A stretch of DNA of 64,000 bases from Aquirhabdus parva (lineage in GTDB: Bacteria; Pseudomonadota; Gammaproteobacteria; Pseudomonadales; Moraxellaceae). Under the pieces are notes generated by a model. The model searched no databases. It was not told the DNA's origin and worked only from the letters and a program-made list of their open reading frames with translations. Shown here one piece after another: positions 42,569 to 52,168 of this stretch (within the stretch, counting starts at the first letter, position 1; each line of letters opens with the position of its first letter). Both the position numbers and the translations under genes were made by a program. Where the stretch lies: NCBI RefSeq assembly GCF_003351745.1, contig NZ_CP031222.1, positions 3,702,207 through 3,766,206 on the forward strand, given 5' to 3'.

Positions 42569-43609
42569 ATGGGTGGATTTTTAGGGTCATTGACAGGCGC
42601 AAACGCAGCCAATGCAGCAGCTCAAGCGGCAAAAGCTCAAGCCGCAGCAAACCAACAGGCGGCGCAAGTTCAAGTCGATGCTTACGGCAAAGCGGCACCT
42701 TTGCAAGCCAATGCAGCCACACAAGCAGCGCAGGCGCTTCAAGATGCCTATGGTTCAGGTACAAAGTCACTTGTTGGGGGTTATAACAATGCCAATGACA
42801 CGCTAAACAGTGGTTATCAGTCTGCACTTGGGTTTTTGCAACCTTATGCCGCAGCCGGAACAACAGCAACAGGTCAACTTAACCAAGGTTTAACTGATGG
42901 CAGTCTTACTCGATCATTCGGTGCAGGCGATTTTACAGCTGATCCGGGTTATCAATTCCGCTTAGACCAAGGCATGAACGGCATTCAACAAAGTGCGGCT
43001 GCAGGCGGTGGGTTGATGTCTGGTGCGACACTAAAAGCGCTTCAAAACAACAATAGCAACCTTGCAAGCCAAGAGTACGGCAACGCATATAACCGCTATA
43101 GCAACGACCAACAAAACCGCTTTAATCGCCTGTTTGGTGTTGCACAAAGTGGTCAAGGTCTGGCGCAGAACATGGGCAATATGGCTTATCAGAACGCTAG
43201 CAATATCGCAAACAATCAGATCGGCATCGGCAATGCTCAAAATGCTGGAACTTTGGGCGCAGCTCAAGCCAATGCAAACGGAATCACCGGAGCAGCAGGG
43301 TATAACGCTCAAGGCATACTTGGTGCAGCAGGCGCACAAGCTGATGGGATATTAGGTGCAGGCAATGCCATTTCAGCGGGAACGATTGCCGGGGCTAATA
43401 ACCGCTCTCAAGCATTCGCAAATCTGGCGAATCTGGCAGGACAAGCGGCGGGGGCTTATGCGAGTGGTGGCACTTCTCTTGCCATGCCTTCGGGTGGCAA
43501 CAAAAGCTCTTTGAGTAGTTATTTCTCAAACCTTTGGGGCGGGAACAACGGACAGAATGCCGTTACACCCGGTTCGCTAAACATTGCAACGCCAAACTTA
43601 GCAACTTAA
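42569..43609 (+). CDS. DNA ejection (internal virion) protein, gp7-like
   Basis: 346 residues, Ala/Gln/Asn-rich helix at the N-terminus, then the block FTADPGYQFRLDQGMNGIQQ ... GGLMSGATLKAL ... EYGNAYNRY, common to phage internal proteins of this class, and a Gly/Ala-rich end. First of three ejection genes in P22 order. Confidence 0.78.
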   Translation: MGGFLGSLTGANAANAAAQAAKAQAAANQQAAQVQVDAYGKAAPLQANAATQAAQALQDAYGSGTKSLVGGYNNANDTLNSGYQSALGFLQPYAAAGTTATGQLNQGLTDGSLTRSFGAGDFTADPGYQFRLDQGMNGIQQSAAAGGGLMSGATLKALQNNNSNLASQEYGNAYNRYSNDQQNRFNRLFGVAQSGQGLAQNMGNMAYQNASNIANNQIGIGNAQNAGTLGAAQANANGITGAAGYNAQGILGAAGAQADGILGAGNAISAGTIAGANNRSQAFANLANLAGQAAGAYASGGTSLAMPSGGNKSSLSSYFSNLWGGNNGQNAVTPGSLNIATPNLAT

Positions 43610-43621
43610 GGACCTGATCAA

Positions 43622-45001
43622 ATGGCTACTACAAACGCAGGCATCATTTTAGGATTGCAAACGCCAAATTATGACTTTGGCAAGTCTATTGCTCAGGGCA
43701 TGGAGTTAGGAAACCAAGTCACCGCAGCAAACCAAAAGAGCGCCTTAAATATGCTAATGAGTAACCCGGCGGTCTATGACCCGACCACGGGTCGTATTGA
43801 CATGAAAGCTGCGGTACCACTTGCACAGCAAACCGGGTATGCGGGCACTCTTTTGCCTTTACTTGCTCAGAATAATGCGGCTCTTCAAAAAGGACAGTTT
43901 GAGGCACAAAAGGCGGCTGATGAGCATAATCAAAGCGTGGCTAATATCCAAAACCTAGGCTATACGGGCGAAGGCTTAAAAATTGGCAACTCAGCTAAGA
44001 AAAACGCGATTGTTACCGATGCTTTAACCGGACTAAAAGCCTACGGCGATCAAGTGACACCGGACCATGTATTAAATGCCTTAACCCCATTGTTACTCGA
44101 TAAAACCATTGATAAAGATACCTTTGATGGATATATGAATGGTGCTCTTGCTAACAAAGGCAATCTATCTGCTTATATCAATAGCCAAGGTTTGCAGGGT
44201 GCAGGGGCTAAAGAGGCGATGACTTTGACATCACCAAAAACCAATATAACAAATACTGGCGGCTCAAGTTTATTTACGGCCACAAATCCACTTACTGGAA
44301 AAACCACGGTAACAGGGCAAGTGAACAATACTCCAAGCCCGGACACGATTTTAAGCAGTGCAACCACACAGCGCGGGCAAGATATGACCGCGCAAACCGC
44401 CGCGAACTCTCTTGAGAACGCTTTAGGCAAAAGCGATCAAATTGGGTCGCCTCAGTGGGTGAAAACAGAAAATAGCCGCTTGAGTCAATTGGATAATCTA
44501 CTTAAATCCGCCGAAGATATTTTACCGAATGCTACACATAGTGGCTTTGGTCAAGGTGTTGATTATCTGGGTCGCCTTGTTGGTAAGTCTACGGATGGCG
44601 ATATTGCAACAGGTCAATTACAAACCATTGCCGGGCAAATCACCTCGATGATGCCGCGTATGCAGGGTCCACAATCCGATAAAGACGTGGCGCTATATCA
44701 ACAAATGGCCGGTGATCTTGCAAACCCTTCGCTGCCTATAGCGCGTCGCCAAGCTGCACTACAGACCATTCGTGATCTAAACAGCAAGTATGCGGATAAC
44801 AACGCAAATTTTGGGATTGTTAATCCATTCAAACCTCAGCCAACCCAAAACATGTACAACGTACAACAAACAGGTCAAGGGATGGTCATCAATGGCCGGC
44901 GATATTCTGGCGCTGAAATAGATGCTTACGCAGGTAAGCACAATATGACACGCGATCAAGCAATAGAGAAAATCAACCAGATAAGCAATGCTGTTCAATA
45001 A
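43622..45001 (+). CDS. DNA ejection protein, gp20-like position
   Basis: 459 residues, Ala/Gln-rich with helical segments and few hydrophobic stretches. Lies between the gp7-like and gp16-like genes. I recognise no motif; the call rests on gene order and composition. Confidence 0.65.
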   Translation: MATTNAGIILGLQTPNYDFGKSIAQGMELGNQVTAANQKSALNMLMSNPAVYDPTTGRIDMKAAVPLAQQTGYAGTLLPLLAQNNAALQKGQFEAQKAADEHNQSVANIQNLGYTGEGLKIGNSAKKNAIVTDALTGLKAYGDQVTPDHVLNALTPLLLDKTIDKDTFDGYMNGALANKGNLSAYINSQGLQGAGAKEAMTLTSPKTNITNTGGSSLFTATNPLTGKTTVTGQVNNTPSPDTILSSATTQRGQDMTAQTAANSLENALGKSDQIGSPQWVKTENSRLSQLDNLLKSAEDILPNATHSGFGQGVDYLGRLVGKSTDGDIATGQLQTIAGQITSMMPRMQGPQSDKDVALYQQMAGDLANPSLPIARRQAALQTIRDLNSKYADNNANFGIVNPFKPQPTQNMYNVQQTGQGMVINGRRYSGAEIDAYAGKHNMTRDQAIEKINQISNAVQ

Positions 45002-45012
45002 ATAGGTGAATC

Positions 45013-48000
45013 ATGGACATTACAAAGCTTGTAGATAATCCAAATGTTAGAAAAATGCTGGATCTTATTTCATCAACAGAGGGCACCTCTACAAATGGAT
45101 ATCTAACCGGGTTTGGCGGTAAATTATTGCCGTCTTTGGATGATCACCCCCGCACAACGACCCCGTTCACTCAAACCGACGGCACAAAAAGTGCAACCAG
45201 CGCAGCAGGACGCTATCAATTTTTGACTAGGACATGGGATGGCTTGGCAAAACAATACGGGTTTAGTGACTTTAGCCCGCGCAACCAAGATTTAGGAGCA
45301 GTTGCGCTGTTGAGCCAAGCAGGGGCTTTGCCTGATGTCTTGAACGGAAATTTTACAAGCGCGATCAACAAATCAGGGAAAATCTGGGCGAGCCTACCAA
45401 GCAGTAATTACCAACAACCTAAGAAGGGTTGGGATTCTGTCAGTAAGCAACTAGGTAGCTCATATGATCCATTAGAGGAAATTTTGTCGAGCGGTAAGCC
45501 GCAAGCAAAACCAACGAATGCAAAAGTAGGACAACCCGCGCCATCGACGAATAAATCAAATGATTATGACCCGCTTGAAGAAATATTAAGCGGCAACACA
45601 TCGTCGGTTACGCCGCCTTCTTTCAATATGAGTCGGGCCCAAATCGCTCAAAAATTAGGTTATGACATCAATGATCCGCGTGTGGATGAGATGGTTAAGG
45701 CTACGGAGTTACGGAAGCAAGGTAAGTCAACTGCAGGGGTTTTTAGCCCTCAGTCTGATATGAAAGGGAGTATAGGCGAGGGAGCGATTATTGGTGCAAC
45801 TGGCCTTGGTTCAGGAATTATTCAAAGTGCCTATAAAGTTGGCGATCTAATTGCTAAGGGTATCAATAGTGTTGCGGGAACACACTTAAAAGACAATGAA
45901 TATGATGACTTTACCAAGTCACGCCAACAGGTCATAAATGATTATGATGCGGCACGTTATCGTAACGGTCGCTCTGGTTTTGATGCGGCTAGAATGGGCG
46001 GTGAAATCGTGGGTACCGCACCCATTGCTGCACTTTCTCGCGGGTATCAAGGCGCTAGAATCATATCTCAAGCCGGTGGACGTGTTGCCGCTCAAAACGC
46101 TGCAGTTGGTGCGGCAATGGGGGGTACTCAGTTTGCAGGCAATGCAGATGAAAGGTTAAACAATACTGCAGCGGGTGCATTGGGCGGCGCATTAGGAGGT
46201 ATAGTTGCGGATAAAGTGATTGTGCCTATTGCCACAAAGTCAGCGTCATATGTTGCAAATAAGGTGCTTGGTAGCACAGACAATACAATTGCTGCAGCAA
46301 CAAACCACCTTACTAATGCTTTGGATTCTCAGGGTGTAAAACTTTCGGAACTTCCCGAAAATGTTCAAAGTGTACTTGTTAATGATACGGTTCAAGCATT
46401 AAAGAGTGGAAATGACATTATCCCGGAGGCCGCAGCAAGAAAAGCGGCTTTGCTTGAAAGCAATATTCAAGGTACCACAGGTCAAATACAGTCTACAGTA
46501 AACCCCGCCGCCTATTCCATCGAGCAGAATGCAGCTCATCAACCTGGTGGTGCCGCGCTTGCTGATAAGTTCACAAATGACTCACGGGCAATCACGGGAA
46601 ACCTTGAGAAGCTTAAAACAGATATAGGCGGCAACGCTGCAACACCATCAAGCGCAGGGGATACAGCGCAGGCCACATTAAGAAATGTCCACGAGCGCAA
46701 TTATCTGGACCCTTTGAATAACGCGCAGGCGGCAGTTGATAGCTTTGCAGCACGCGGCACGATGGGCCCTAATGATGTATCACAAACTATTGGTCAGACT
46801 TTGGATGATCATTTAGCCCAACGGCAGGCACAGATTGCACAGAGTTACAGCGAGGCACATGCTTTGCCCGGTGCAAAATATCCGATAGATTCGACTGTAC
46901 TTGTCAATAATATCAAGAGTGATTTAGGTCATACCTATAACGACCTACCATCCAAAATCAAAACCAGTATTGAAAATTACAGCAGCGGGATGAATATCGG
47001 TGATGCTAATAACCTTATAGCGCGCCTTAATGCTGAATTTTCGGACTCTGCAAACGGTAATGTGAAAAATGCGCTTGATCGAGTGCGCGGCCATGTCGAT
47101 AAAGCGATTGAAGATGCAGCGACCAAGCCAATAGGAGGCTTACAACCACGATTGCCACCACCAGAAGTTGCACAGGCAAAGTATGCGTTTGAAAGCGCCC
47201 GGGCATCCGCAAAAAAACTGTTTGATGAGTTTGATCAAATCCCGGCTTTGAAAGATATGAGCAATGGGGAGCCGGCTGATACGATTTTTGAAAAACATAT
47301 CCTTAATGGGAAAATTCCACAAATTAAGGCGACCATCAATAAACTTAATACCATTGATCCTTCATTAGTCCAGCAGATACAAGGCACTGCAATGCGCCAT
47401 ATTCAAAATTCTGCATCTAGTGCGAGTCAGCTTGAGTCAGCATTAGGCAATATCGGTGATGCACGCATGGAGGCAATATTCGGGCGTGATGGTGCAGAAC
47501 TTGCACACAAGATGCTGCAGTCAACTAAATCATGGGAGCAGTCTATTAAGGGATTGGCAACTAATGATGCAACTAAAGTTGCCATGAATGATATTGATGG
47601 TCGGGTGTTTTTTCAAAAACATATTTTGAACGGTGATCCTAAGCGCCTGATCGAGACGATCAAAACGCTTAAAGCTGAAAACCCACAAGCGTTAAACGAT
47701 GTCCGTCGTCAAGTAGTGGATTACTTTTTAGATGTCGGCACCAGTCATAACGGTGCGATAACTATCAGCAGACTTTTGAACAAGGTCGATGACATTGGAC
47801 AAGAGCGGCTAAATCTGATTTTTGAGCCTGCACAGCTTAAAGAGCTTAATAAAATCATTAAGGTCGCCAAAATATTGAAATTAGAGCCAGAGGGGGCAAC
47901 CGTGAACCGCTCTCATACGTCTAATCTCATGTCTGCACAAGTTGTAGTCGGTTCTCTCAAGGCTTTGTTATCAATGATCCCGAAAGCTGGGCCCGTATTG

Positions 48001-48225
48001 GCAAAGATTACCGAAAATGGCGCTCTTAAATATAAGAACATGCGCTTAGGTCAAAATGCCTTGAAGGGAAGTATTACAAGTGAGGTGAAGTTGGGTAGCC
48101 CTGCATATTTGCGCTTATCTGGCGCGCAAAAAGAGGCTTTACAGCGTTTTGGGGAGGTAGTCGATAAATCAGGCAACATCATACGGCTGGCTTTATCACA
48201 GGGTGCTATTGATTCTCAGCAATAA
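45013..48225 (+). CDS. DNA ejection protein, gp16-like, with N-terminal GH104-type muralytic domain
   Basis: 1070 residues. Residues 1-150 match lambda-R-type lytic transglycosylases: catalytic Glu in ISSTEGTSTNGY, LDDHPR, SAAGRYQFLTRTWDGLAKQY, DFSPRNQDLGAVALL and IWASLPSSNY. The remaining 900 residues are helical and Ala-rich with a hydrophobic region near 235-345, as expected for proteins that form the trans-envelope channel. The lysozyme domain would open peptidoglycan during injection. Confidence 0.82.
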   Translation: MDITKLVDNPNVRKMLDLISSTEGTSTNGYLTGFGGKLLPSLDDHPRTTTPFTQTDGTKSATSAAGRYQFLTRTWDGLAKQYGFSDFSPRNQDLGAVALLSQAGALPDVLNGNFTSAINKSGKIWASLPSSNYQQPKKGWDSVSKQLGSSYDPLEEILSSGKPQAKPTNAKVGQPAPSTNKSNDYDPLEEILSGNTSSVTPPSFNMSRAQIAQKLGYDINDPRVDEMVKATELRKQGKSTAGVFSPQSDMKGSIGEGAIIGATGLGSGIIQSAYKVGDLIAKGINSVAGTHLKDNEYDDFTKSRQQVINDYDAARYRNGRSGFDAARMGGEIVGTAPIAALSRGYQGARIISQAGGRVAAQNAAVGAAMGGTQFAGNADERLNNTAAGALGGALGGIVADKVIVPIATKSASYVANKVLGSTDNTIAAATNHLTNALDSQGVKLSELPENVQSVLVNDTVQALKSGNDIIPEAAARKAALLESNIQGTTGQIQSTVNPAAYSIEQNAAHQPGGAALADKFTNDSRAITGNLEKLKTDIGGNAATPSSAGDTAQATLRNVHERNYLDPLNNAQAAVDSFAARGTMGPNDVSQTIGQTLDDHLAQRQAQIAQSYSEAHALPGAKYPIDSTVLVNNIKSDLGHTYNDLPSKIKTSIENYSSGMNIGDANNLIARLNAEFSDSANGNVKNALDRVRGHVDKAIEDAATKPIGGLQPRLPPPEVAQAKYAFESARASAKKLFDEFDQIPALKDMSNGEPADTIFEKHILNGKIPQIKATINKLNTIDPSLVQQIQGTAMRHIQNSASSASQLESALGNIGDARMEAIFGRDGAELAHKMLQSTKSWEQSIKGLATNDATKVAMNDIDGRVFFQKHILNGDPKRLIETIKTLKAENPQALNDVRRQVVDYFLDVGTSHNGAITISRLLNKVDDIGQERLNLIFEPAQLKELNKIIKVAKILKLEPEGATVNRSHTSNLMSAQVVVGSLKALLSMIPKAGPVLAKITENGALKYKNMRLGQNALKGSITSEVKLGSPAYLRLSGAQKEALQRFGEVVDKSGNIIRLALSQGAIDSQQ

Positions 48226-48453
48226 TCAGGATTTACGGAATATAAAATAACAGCATATGCCGATAATTGTGAGAATAGAAACTATGATTGTTTCTCGTTT
48301 TTCGGGGGATGCCTCTTTGATCCATTTAGCTATCCCGGCAATAACCAATAGCAAAATAATCCCGATCACTGTCTGTATTGGGAAGCTAAAAACAAGCAAT
48401 ACAAGTGCTGCGAGAATTGCCAAACCGAAAGCACTACTAAAGTAAGCGTTCAT
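48226..48453 (-). CDS. Small membrane protein moron; candidate superinfection exclusion factor
   Basis: On the minus strand, ATG at 48453 with AAAGGA upstream gives 75 residues with two transmembrane segments (LAILAALVLLVFSFPIQTVI and IIVSILTIIGICCYFIF) around a short charged loop; the frame extends further upstream without a ribosome site. It is the only leftward gene in the late region. In P22 the equivalent gap between ejection and tailspike genes holds leftward sieA. A minus-strand promoter TTGTTT-17-CATATT lies upstream. Confidence 0.6.
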   Translation of the reverse strand: MNAYFSSAFGLAILAALVLLVFSFPIQTVIGIILLLVIAGIAKWIKEASPEKRETIIVSILTIIGICCYFIFRKS

Positions 48454-48507
48454 TTTATATACGTCCTTTAATTTAGTGTGAATATGCCAGTAACCGCGAA
48501 ACAAAAC

Positions 48508-48536
48508 AAGGTCACTTATCGAGTGGCCTTTTTTAT
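48508..48536 (+). terminator. Terminator before the tail fibre genes
   Basis: AAGGTCACT, five-base loop, AGTGGCCTT, then TTTTATT (one G-U pair). Confidence 0.8.
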
Positions 48537-48560
48537 TGTCCAAACAAAAGGAAAACCAAA

Positions 48561-49496
48561 ATGACCACAGTAGCAGGGGCCTTGCAGCCTGTACGTTATC
48601 GCGCATTCGATAAACTTGGAAAGCCTCTTATTGGTGGACGTGTTGAAGCATACCAAGGTGGAGGCACAACCGTTACTAAAGACACCTATGCTGATCCAAT
48701 GATGATTGCCAAAAACACATGGCCGGTTGTTCTGGATGATGTGGGTTCAGCCTCAATTTATATCAGTGGTGACTATTACATTCGTGTGCTAGATGCCAAT
48801 GGTCAATTGATCGAAGAAGGCGACGGGATTGCGGATGCGCAAAGTGTAGCGGTTGCAGTTGTGGCGGCTGGAAGTGGTGGAACAAGTAATCTAGAAAGTC
48901 GTGTAAGTGATCTTGAGTCACAAGTGGATGATCTACAAACACAGTACAACTCACTGAATGACTCATTCAACAATTACAAAACGACCAATGATGCAGCCTT
49001 AGTCACTCTGAATACCAACCTTACCACAGCAATTGCTAATGCTATTAGCACACAAAACAGCGCCATGCTTGCCGCCGTGGATGCTTTGCGCGTTGATACG
49101 AATAACAAACTCGCAGGGCTACAGATCAAAGTTGGCGGCTTATATTTCACAGAAAGCAGCGCAAACCCTGCATCAGAACTTGGATATGGTACATGGAGTC
49201 GTGTGGCAGAAGGTAAAGCCGTTGTTGGTCTTTCTACAGTGCCTACTGATCCTGCATGGACTAAAACCGTTGCCGGAACATTTGGTGAGTATGACCATAC
49301 GCTAACTCTGGCAGAGATTCCAAATCATAACCATGATGTACAAGAGTATGCAGGCACAAACTCTTCCGGCATTCATATTAACTCTGGTACTGGCGGCGGC
49401 GCTTCAGGCACTAAAACAGGTTCATCGGGCAGCGGCGGTTCGCACAATAACGTTCAGCCCTCATATGTGGTCAATGTCTGGAAGCGGACAGCCTAA
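48561..49496 (+). CDS. Tail fibre protein with C-terminal receptor-binding domain
   Basis: 311 residues with AAAGGA upstream. N-terminal attachment domain (VRYRAFDKLGKPLIGGRVEA ... YYIRVLDANGQLI), a coiled coil (about 105-185) and a C-terminal domain with NHNHDV, a Gly-rich loop and the ending HNNVQPSYVVNVWKRTA, a common phage receptor-binding tip with metal-binding His residues. Likely host-recognition protein. Confidence 0.8.
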   Translation: MTTVAGALQPVRYRAFDKLGKPLIGGRVEAYQGGGTTVTKDTYADPMMIAKNTWPVVLDDVGSASIYISGDYYIRVLDANGQLIEEGDGIADAQSVAVAVVAAGSGGTSNLESRVSDLESQVDDLQTQYNSLNDSFNNYKTTNDAALVTLNTNLTTAIANAISTQNSAMLAAVDALRVDTNNKLAGLQIKVGGLYFTESSANPASELGYGTWSRVAEGKAVVGLSTVPTDPAWTKTVAGTFGEYDHTLTLAEIPNHNHDVQEYAGTNSSGIHINSGTGGGASGTKTGSSGSGGSHNNVQPSYVVNVWKRTA

Positions 49497-49508
49497 GGAG
49501 TCGAAGCA

Positions 49509-49835
49509 ATGCAACAATTACCCCCTATCTATCGTGGTGATCCATTTATCTATACTGGCACCTATAAGCCGCAGGGAATTGCGACTCAGATCACTAGTGA
49601 TGTGATTTTGAGCGCTTCGGTGTGTAGCAAGCATGGTAAAACGCCCCTTAACCTCATTATAAATCCCGATCAAGTTAACAATGTTGGTGTGTTTACGATC
49701 AGTTCAAATGATACGAAGCATTGGCATGACCAATCATTCTTGACTATAGAAATTTCTGTATTGGGCGTTGCGACCGCCCCAGCTCGCGCAGCATTTTATG
49801 TGAAGGAGGCACCATGTCACTCTCATTGCAGGTAA
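49509..49835 (+). CDS. Hypothetical tail-associated protein
   Basis: 108 residues (PPIYRGDPFIYTGTYKPQ ... ), beta-rich. Overlaps the next fibre gene by 22 bases and so is co-translated with it. No function recognised. Confidence 0.62.
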   Translation: MQQLPPIYRGDPFIYTGTYKPQGIATQITSDVILSASVCSKHGKTPLNLIINPDQVNNVGVFTISSNDTKHWHDQSFLTIEISVLGVATAPARAAFYVKEAPCHSHCR

Positions 49836-51574
49836 GCGAAACGCTGATTGAGCTCAAGACTGAATCGGGAACGGTGATCGATTTAGTTGCAGGTGGCGTG
49901 ATTGTTATTGATCCGGGTGCGATTTTTGGACCCAGCTATATAAGCACGCTATCGTCTATTAGTACCGGTTTATCCAATACAAGCATTTCTGTATCTGCAA
50001 TATCAAGCAGTTTAAGCACGACTACTTTATCCGTATCAGCTATTTCTAGCAGTTTAAGTAATGCCATAGTCTCTACCTCTGCAATATCTACAGGACTTGT
50101 TAACGCCAATTCTGCGGTATCAGCGATATCAAGCGGCTTAAATACACTTACAAGTGCAATATCAAGCGTATCTTCTGGCCTTAGTGCTGTGTCTACAGGG
50201 CTTAGTAACGCTAATAGTTCAACCTCTGCAATCTCAAGCAGTTTGAGCAGTGTAAGAGGTTCTGTTTCATCGGTATCTAGCGGCTTGAGTGTGATCACTT
50301 CTAGCGTGTCGTCTGTGTCGTCTGGCTTAAGCAGTGTTTCAACAGGTTTAAGTAATACGATTATTTCTGTATCGAGTGTATCAAGCGGCTTAAGCACTGC
50401 GCGTAGTTCGGTATCTTCTGTCTCAAGTGGCCTTAGTACGGCAATTAGTTCCATTTCGGCAGTCAGTAGCGGTTTATCTGATGTTTCATCGGGTTTGAGC
50501 AATGCGACAGCATCCGTCACAACCTCATTCAATAACACGAATAGCTCGGTATCGGCAATTTCAAGCGCACTAAGCAACACGACCAGTTCAATTTCTGCAG
50601 TATCTAGCGGACTCGGAACGATGGCTGTTCAAAATGCGAATTCCGTTGCGGTAAGTGGCGGCACTATAAACAACACATCTGTTGGGGTAACAACTGCCGC
50701 TGCAGGTAGATTTACCACACTAACCACGACAAGTGGGGGAGCGGGTGGCGTAACAATTAATGCGCCGGCATCCGTAGTAGTTTTTAAAACCGATGATGCT
50801 TCGGAAGTGAACTTTAACCTGAAAAGAATAGGTGCTGTTACTGATACAGCTAATATTCAAATTCGTCATCTAGCCACGGGCGCGTTTGATATCCGTAGTC
50901 TTAATGATGCTGGTTCTGCGGCTAATAGCGTAATAAGGGCAGAACGCGGCACAGGTATAGCGTGGAGCAACTTAACGGTTGTTCCTCAATCAGGACAAGT
51001 AACGGTCGGAACATCTACTGCAGTAAGTGCTGATAAGTTCGGAGTAAGCGGCCGTGGCTATTTCACTGGTGGTGTGACTTCGATGGTTGCCACTGAGTTG
51101 GATGGAACGGCAAACGGGGCGCTATATGTGTCCAATCAAACAACCGGACAGGCTCAGTTAACATTTATAAAAAAGGGAGCTGGTACAGACGCGAAAATGA
51201 TGGATGTTTTACTCGCACCGTCCGGCGCGTTCATCATACGTTCTACAGGGGATAATTGGTCGTCCACAGTAGAAGCCTTGCGGGTATCAAGAGGCAGCGG
51301 ATCAGCAATTGACAATATGCAACTCCTTCCGGCAGGTGGTCAGCTTCTTGTCGGCCTGACATCTTCATCCGGTACTGATAAGTTGCGTGTCAATGGAACA
51401 ACTTCACTTCTAGGACCTTTGAATTTGCCTAAATACACCTTGTCAACATTGCCTAGTGCTGCGGCAACCAATGGATATTTGATCGACGTGACCGACGCAA
51501 CAGGCGGCGCTAAAACATGTCGATCCAATGGTACAAATTGGGTAATCCTCAATACAACAACGACCGTCTCATAA
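49814..51574 (+). CDS. Ser-rich repeat tail fibre
   Basis: 586 residues. Residues about 50-270 are a run of 14-residue units of type SVSSVSSGLSTAIS, i.e. two heptads in which most polar positions are Ser or Thr. The C-terminal half is beta-rich (GRGYFTGGVTSMVATELDG ...) and ends with the fibre-type segment GYLIDVTDATGGAKTCRSNG. A long thin trimeric shaft with a distal binding domain is likely. The DNA repeats invite length variation. Confidence 0.75.
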   Translation: MSLSLQVSETLIELKTESGTVIDLVAGGVIVIDPGAIFGPSYISTLSSISTGLSNTSISVSAISSSLSTTTLSVSAISSSLSNAIVSTSAISTGLVNANSAVSAISSGLNTLTSAISSVSSGLSAVSTGLSNANSSTSAISSSLSSVRGSVSSVSSGLSVITSSVSSVSSGLSSVSTGLSNTIISVSSVSSGLSTARSSVSSVSSGLSTAISSISAVSSGLSDVSSGLSNATASVTTSFNNTNSSVSAISSALSNTTSSISAVSSGLGTMAVQNANSVAVSGGTINNTSVGVTTAAAGRFTTLTTTSGGAGGVTINAPASVVVFKTDDASEVNFNLKRIGAVTDTANIQIRHLATGAFDIRSLNDAGSAANSVIRAERGTGIAWSNLTVVPQSGQVTVGTSTAVSADKFGVSGRGYFTGGVTSMVATELDGTANGALYVSNQTTGQAQLTFIKKGAGTDAKMMDVLLAPSGAFIIRSTGDNWSSTVEALRVSRGSGSAIDNMQLLPAGGQLLVGLTSSSGTDKLRVNGTTSLLGPLNLPKYTLSTLPSAAATNGYLIDVTDATGGAKTCRSNGTNWVILNTTTTVS

Positions 51575-51584
51575 GGGGGAATCC

Positions 51585-51893
51585 ATGAGCATTACAGAAC
51601 TAACTCGGCCATATGAAACGCTAATCCGTCACCATGCAGACGGAACGGTGACCGCTCACCATCAACAGATTTACGTTTTATCAAAAGACGGCATCGTGAT
51701 TGCTGAAAATATCCTAGACCCGGTTAGCCTTTCGCAAGTTGATTTAACCAGTGCTTTAGGTGCCGCGACCACAGCGGCGTTAGGTCAAAACGCGGACCTA
51801 AAGGCGCAAATTGAGACTCTACAAACCCAAGTTGACAGTTTGTCGAATCAGAATAGGGCGCTTCAAGATGCCCTGCCAGTCGTAGAAACGTAA
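51585..51893 (+). CDS. Hypothetical small protein after the fibre (possible assembly factor)
   Basis: 102 residues. Central hydrophilic part and a C-terminal coiled coil (LKAQIETLQTQVDSLSNQNR). Position directly after the fibre suggests a fibre chaperone or tip protein. Not recognised. Confidence 0.6.
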   Translation: MSITELTRPYETLIRHHADGTVTAHHQQIYVLSKDGIVIAENILDPVSLSQVDLTSALGAATTAALGQNADLKAQIETLQTQVDSLSNQNRALQDALPVVET

Positions 51894-51908
51894 GCAATTT
51901 AAAGCAAT

Positions 51909-51936
51909 CCCCCCCCGCATTTAGCGGTTTTTTTTA
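51909..51936 (+). terminator. Terminator before the lysis genes
   Basis: CCGC, ATTTA loop, GCGG, followed by a run of eight T. Confidence 0.6.
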
Positions 51937-51959
51937 CGCCTAAATTTCAGGAGTACACC

Positions 51960-52142
51960 ATGCAAATTACCCCTCAAGAAGTCACGCACATAGCGGAAGG
52001 TATCGGTTTTACAGCCTATTGCTTTAGTCACCTTATCGCAGCAAAGGGCACGCCTAAATGGTTGCCGGGCTGGGCGGTCACAATCATCAATGTTGTAGCT
52101 ACAAACTACGGCAAATCAAAGAACGCAGACACAAAGGACTGA
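51960..52142 (+). CDS. Small hydrophobic lysis-cassette protein
   Basis: 60 residues with CAGGAG upstream. Central hydrophobic segment (YCFSHLIAAKG ... LPGWAVTIINVVATNYG), basic end. It is the first gene of the lysis module and could be a pinholin or antiholin-type protein. No family recognised. Confidence 0.58.
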   Translation: MQITPQEVTHIAEGIGFTAYCFSHLIAAKGTPKWLPGWAVTIINVVATNYGKSKNADTKD

Positions 52143-52168
52143 TGGCCGCGCCCTCTTAGGAGGTTGTC

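Noticed and set aside
49936-50580. Long minus-strand ORF (214 codons) rich in Leu, Asp and Glu
   Set aside because: It is the exact complement of the Ser-rich fibre repeats; the codon pattern makes the antisense frame open. No ribosome site or promoter.
49960-50630. Regularly spaced repeats as a CRISPR array
   Set aside because: Repeats are contiguous protein-coding units without unique spacers and no cas genes are near.
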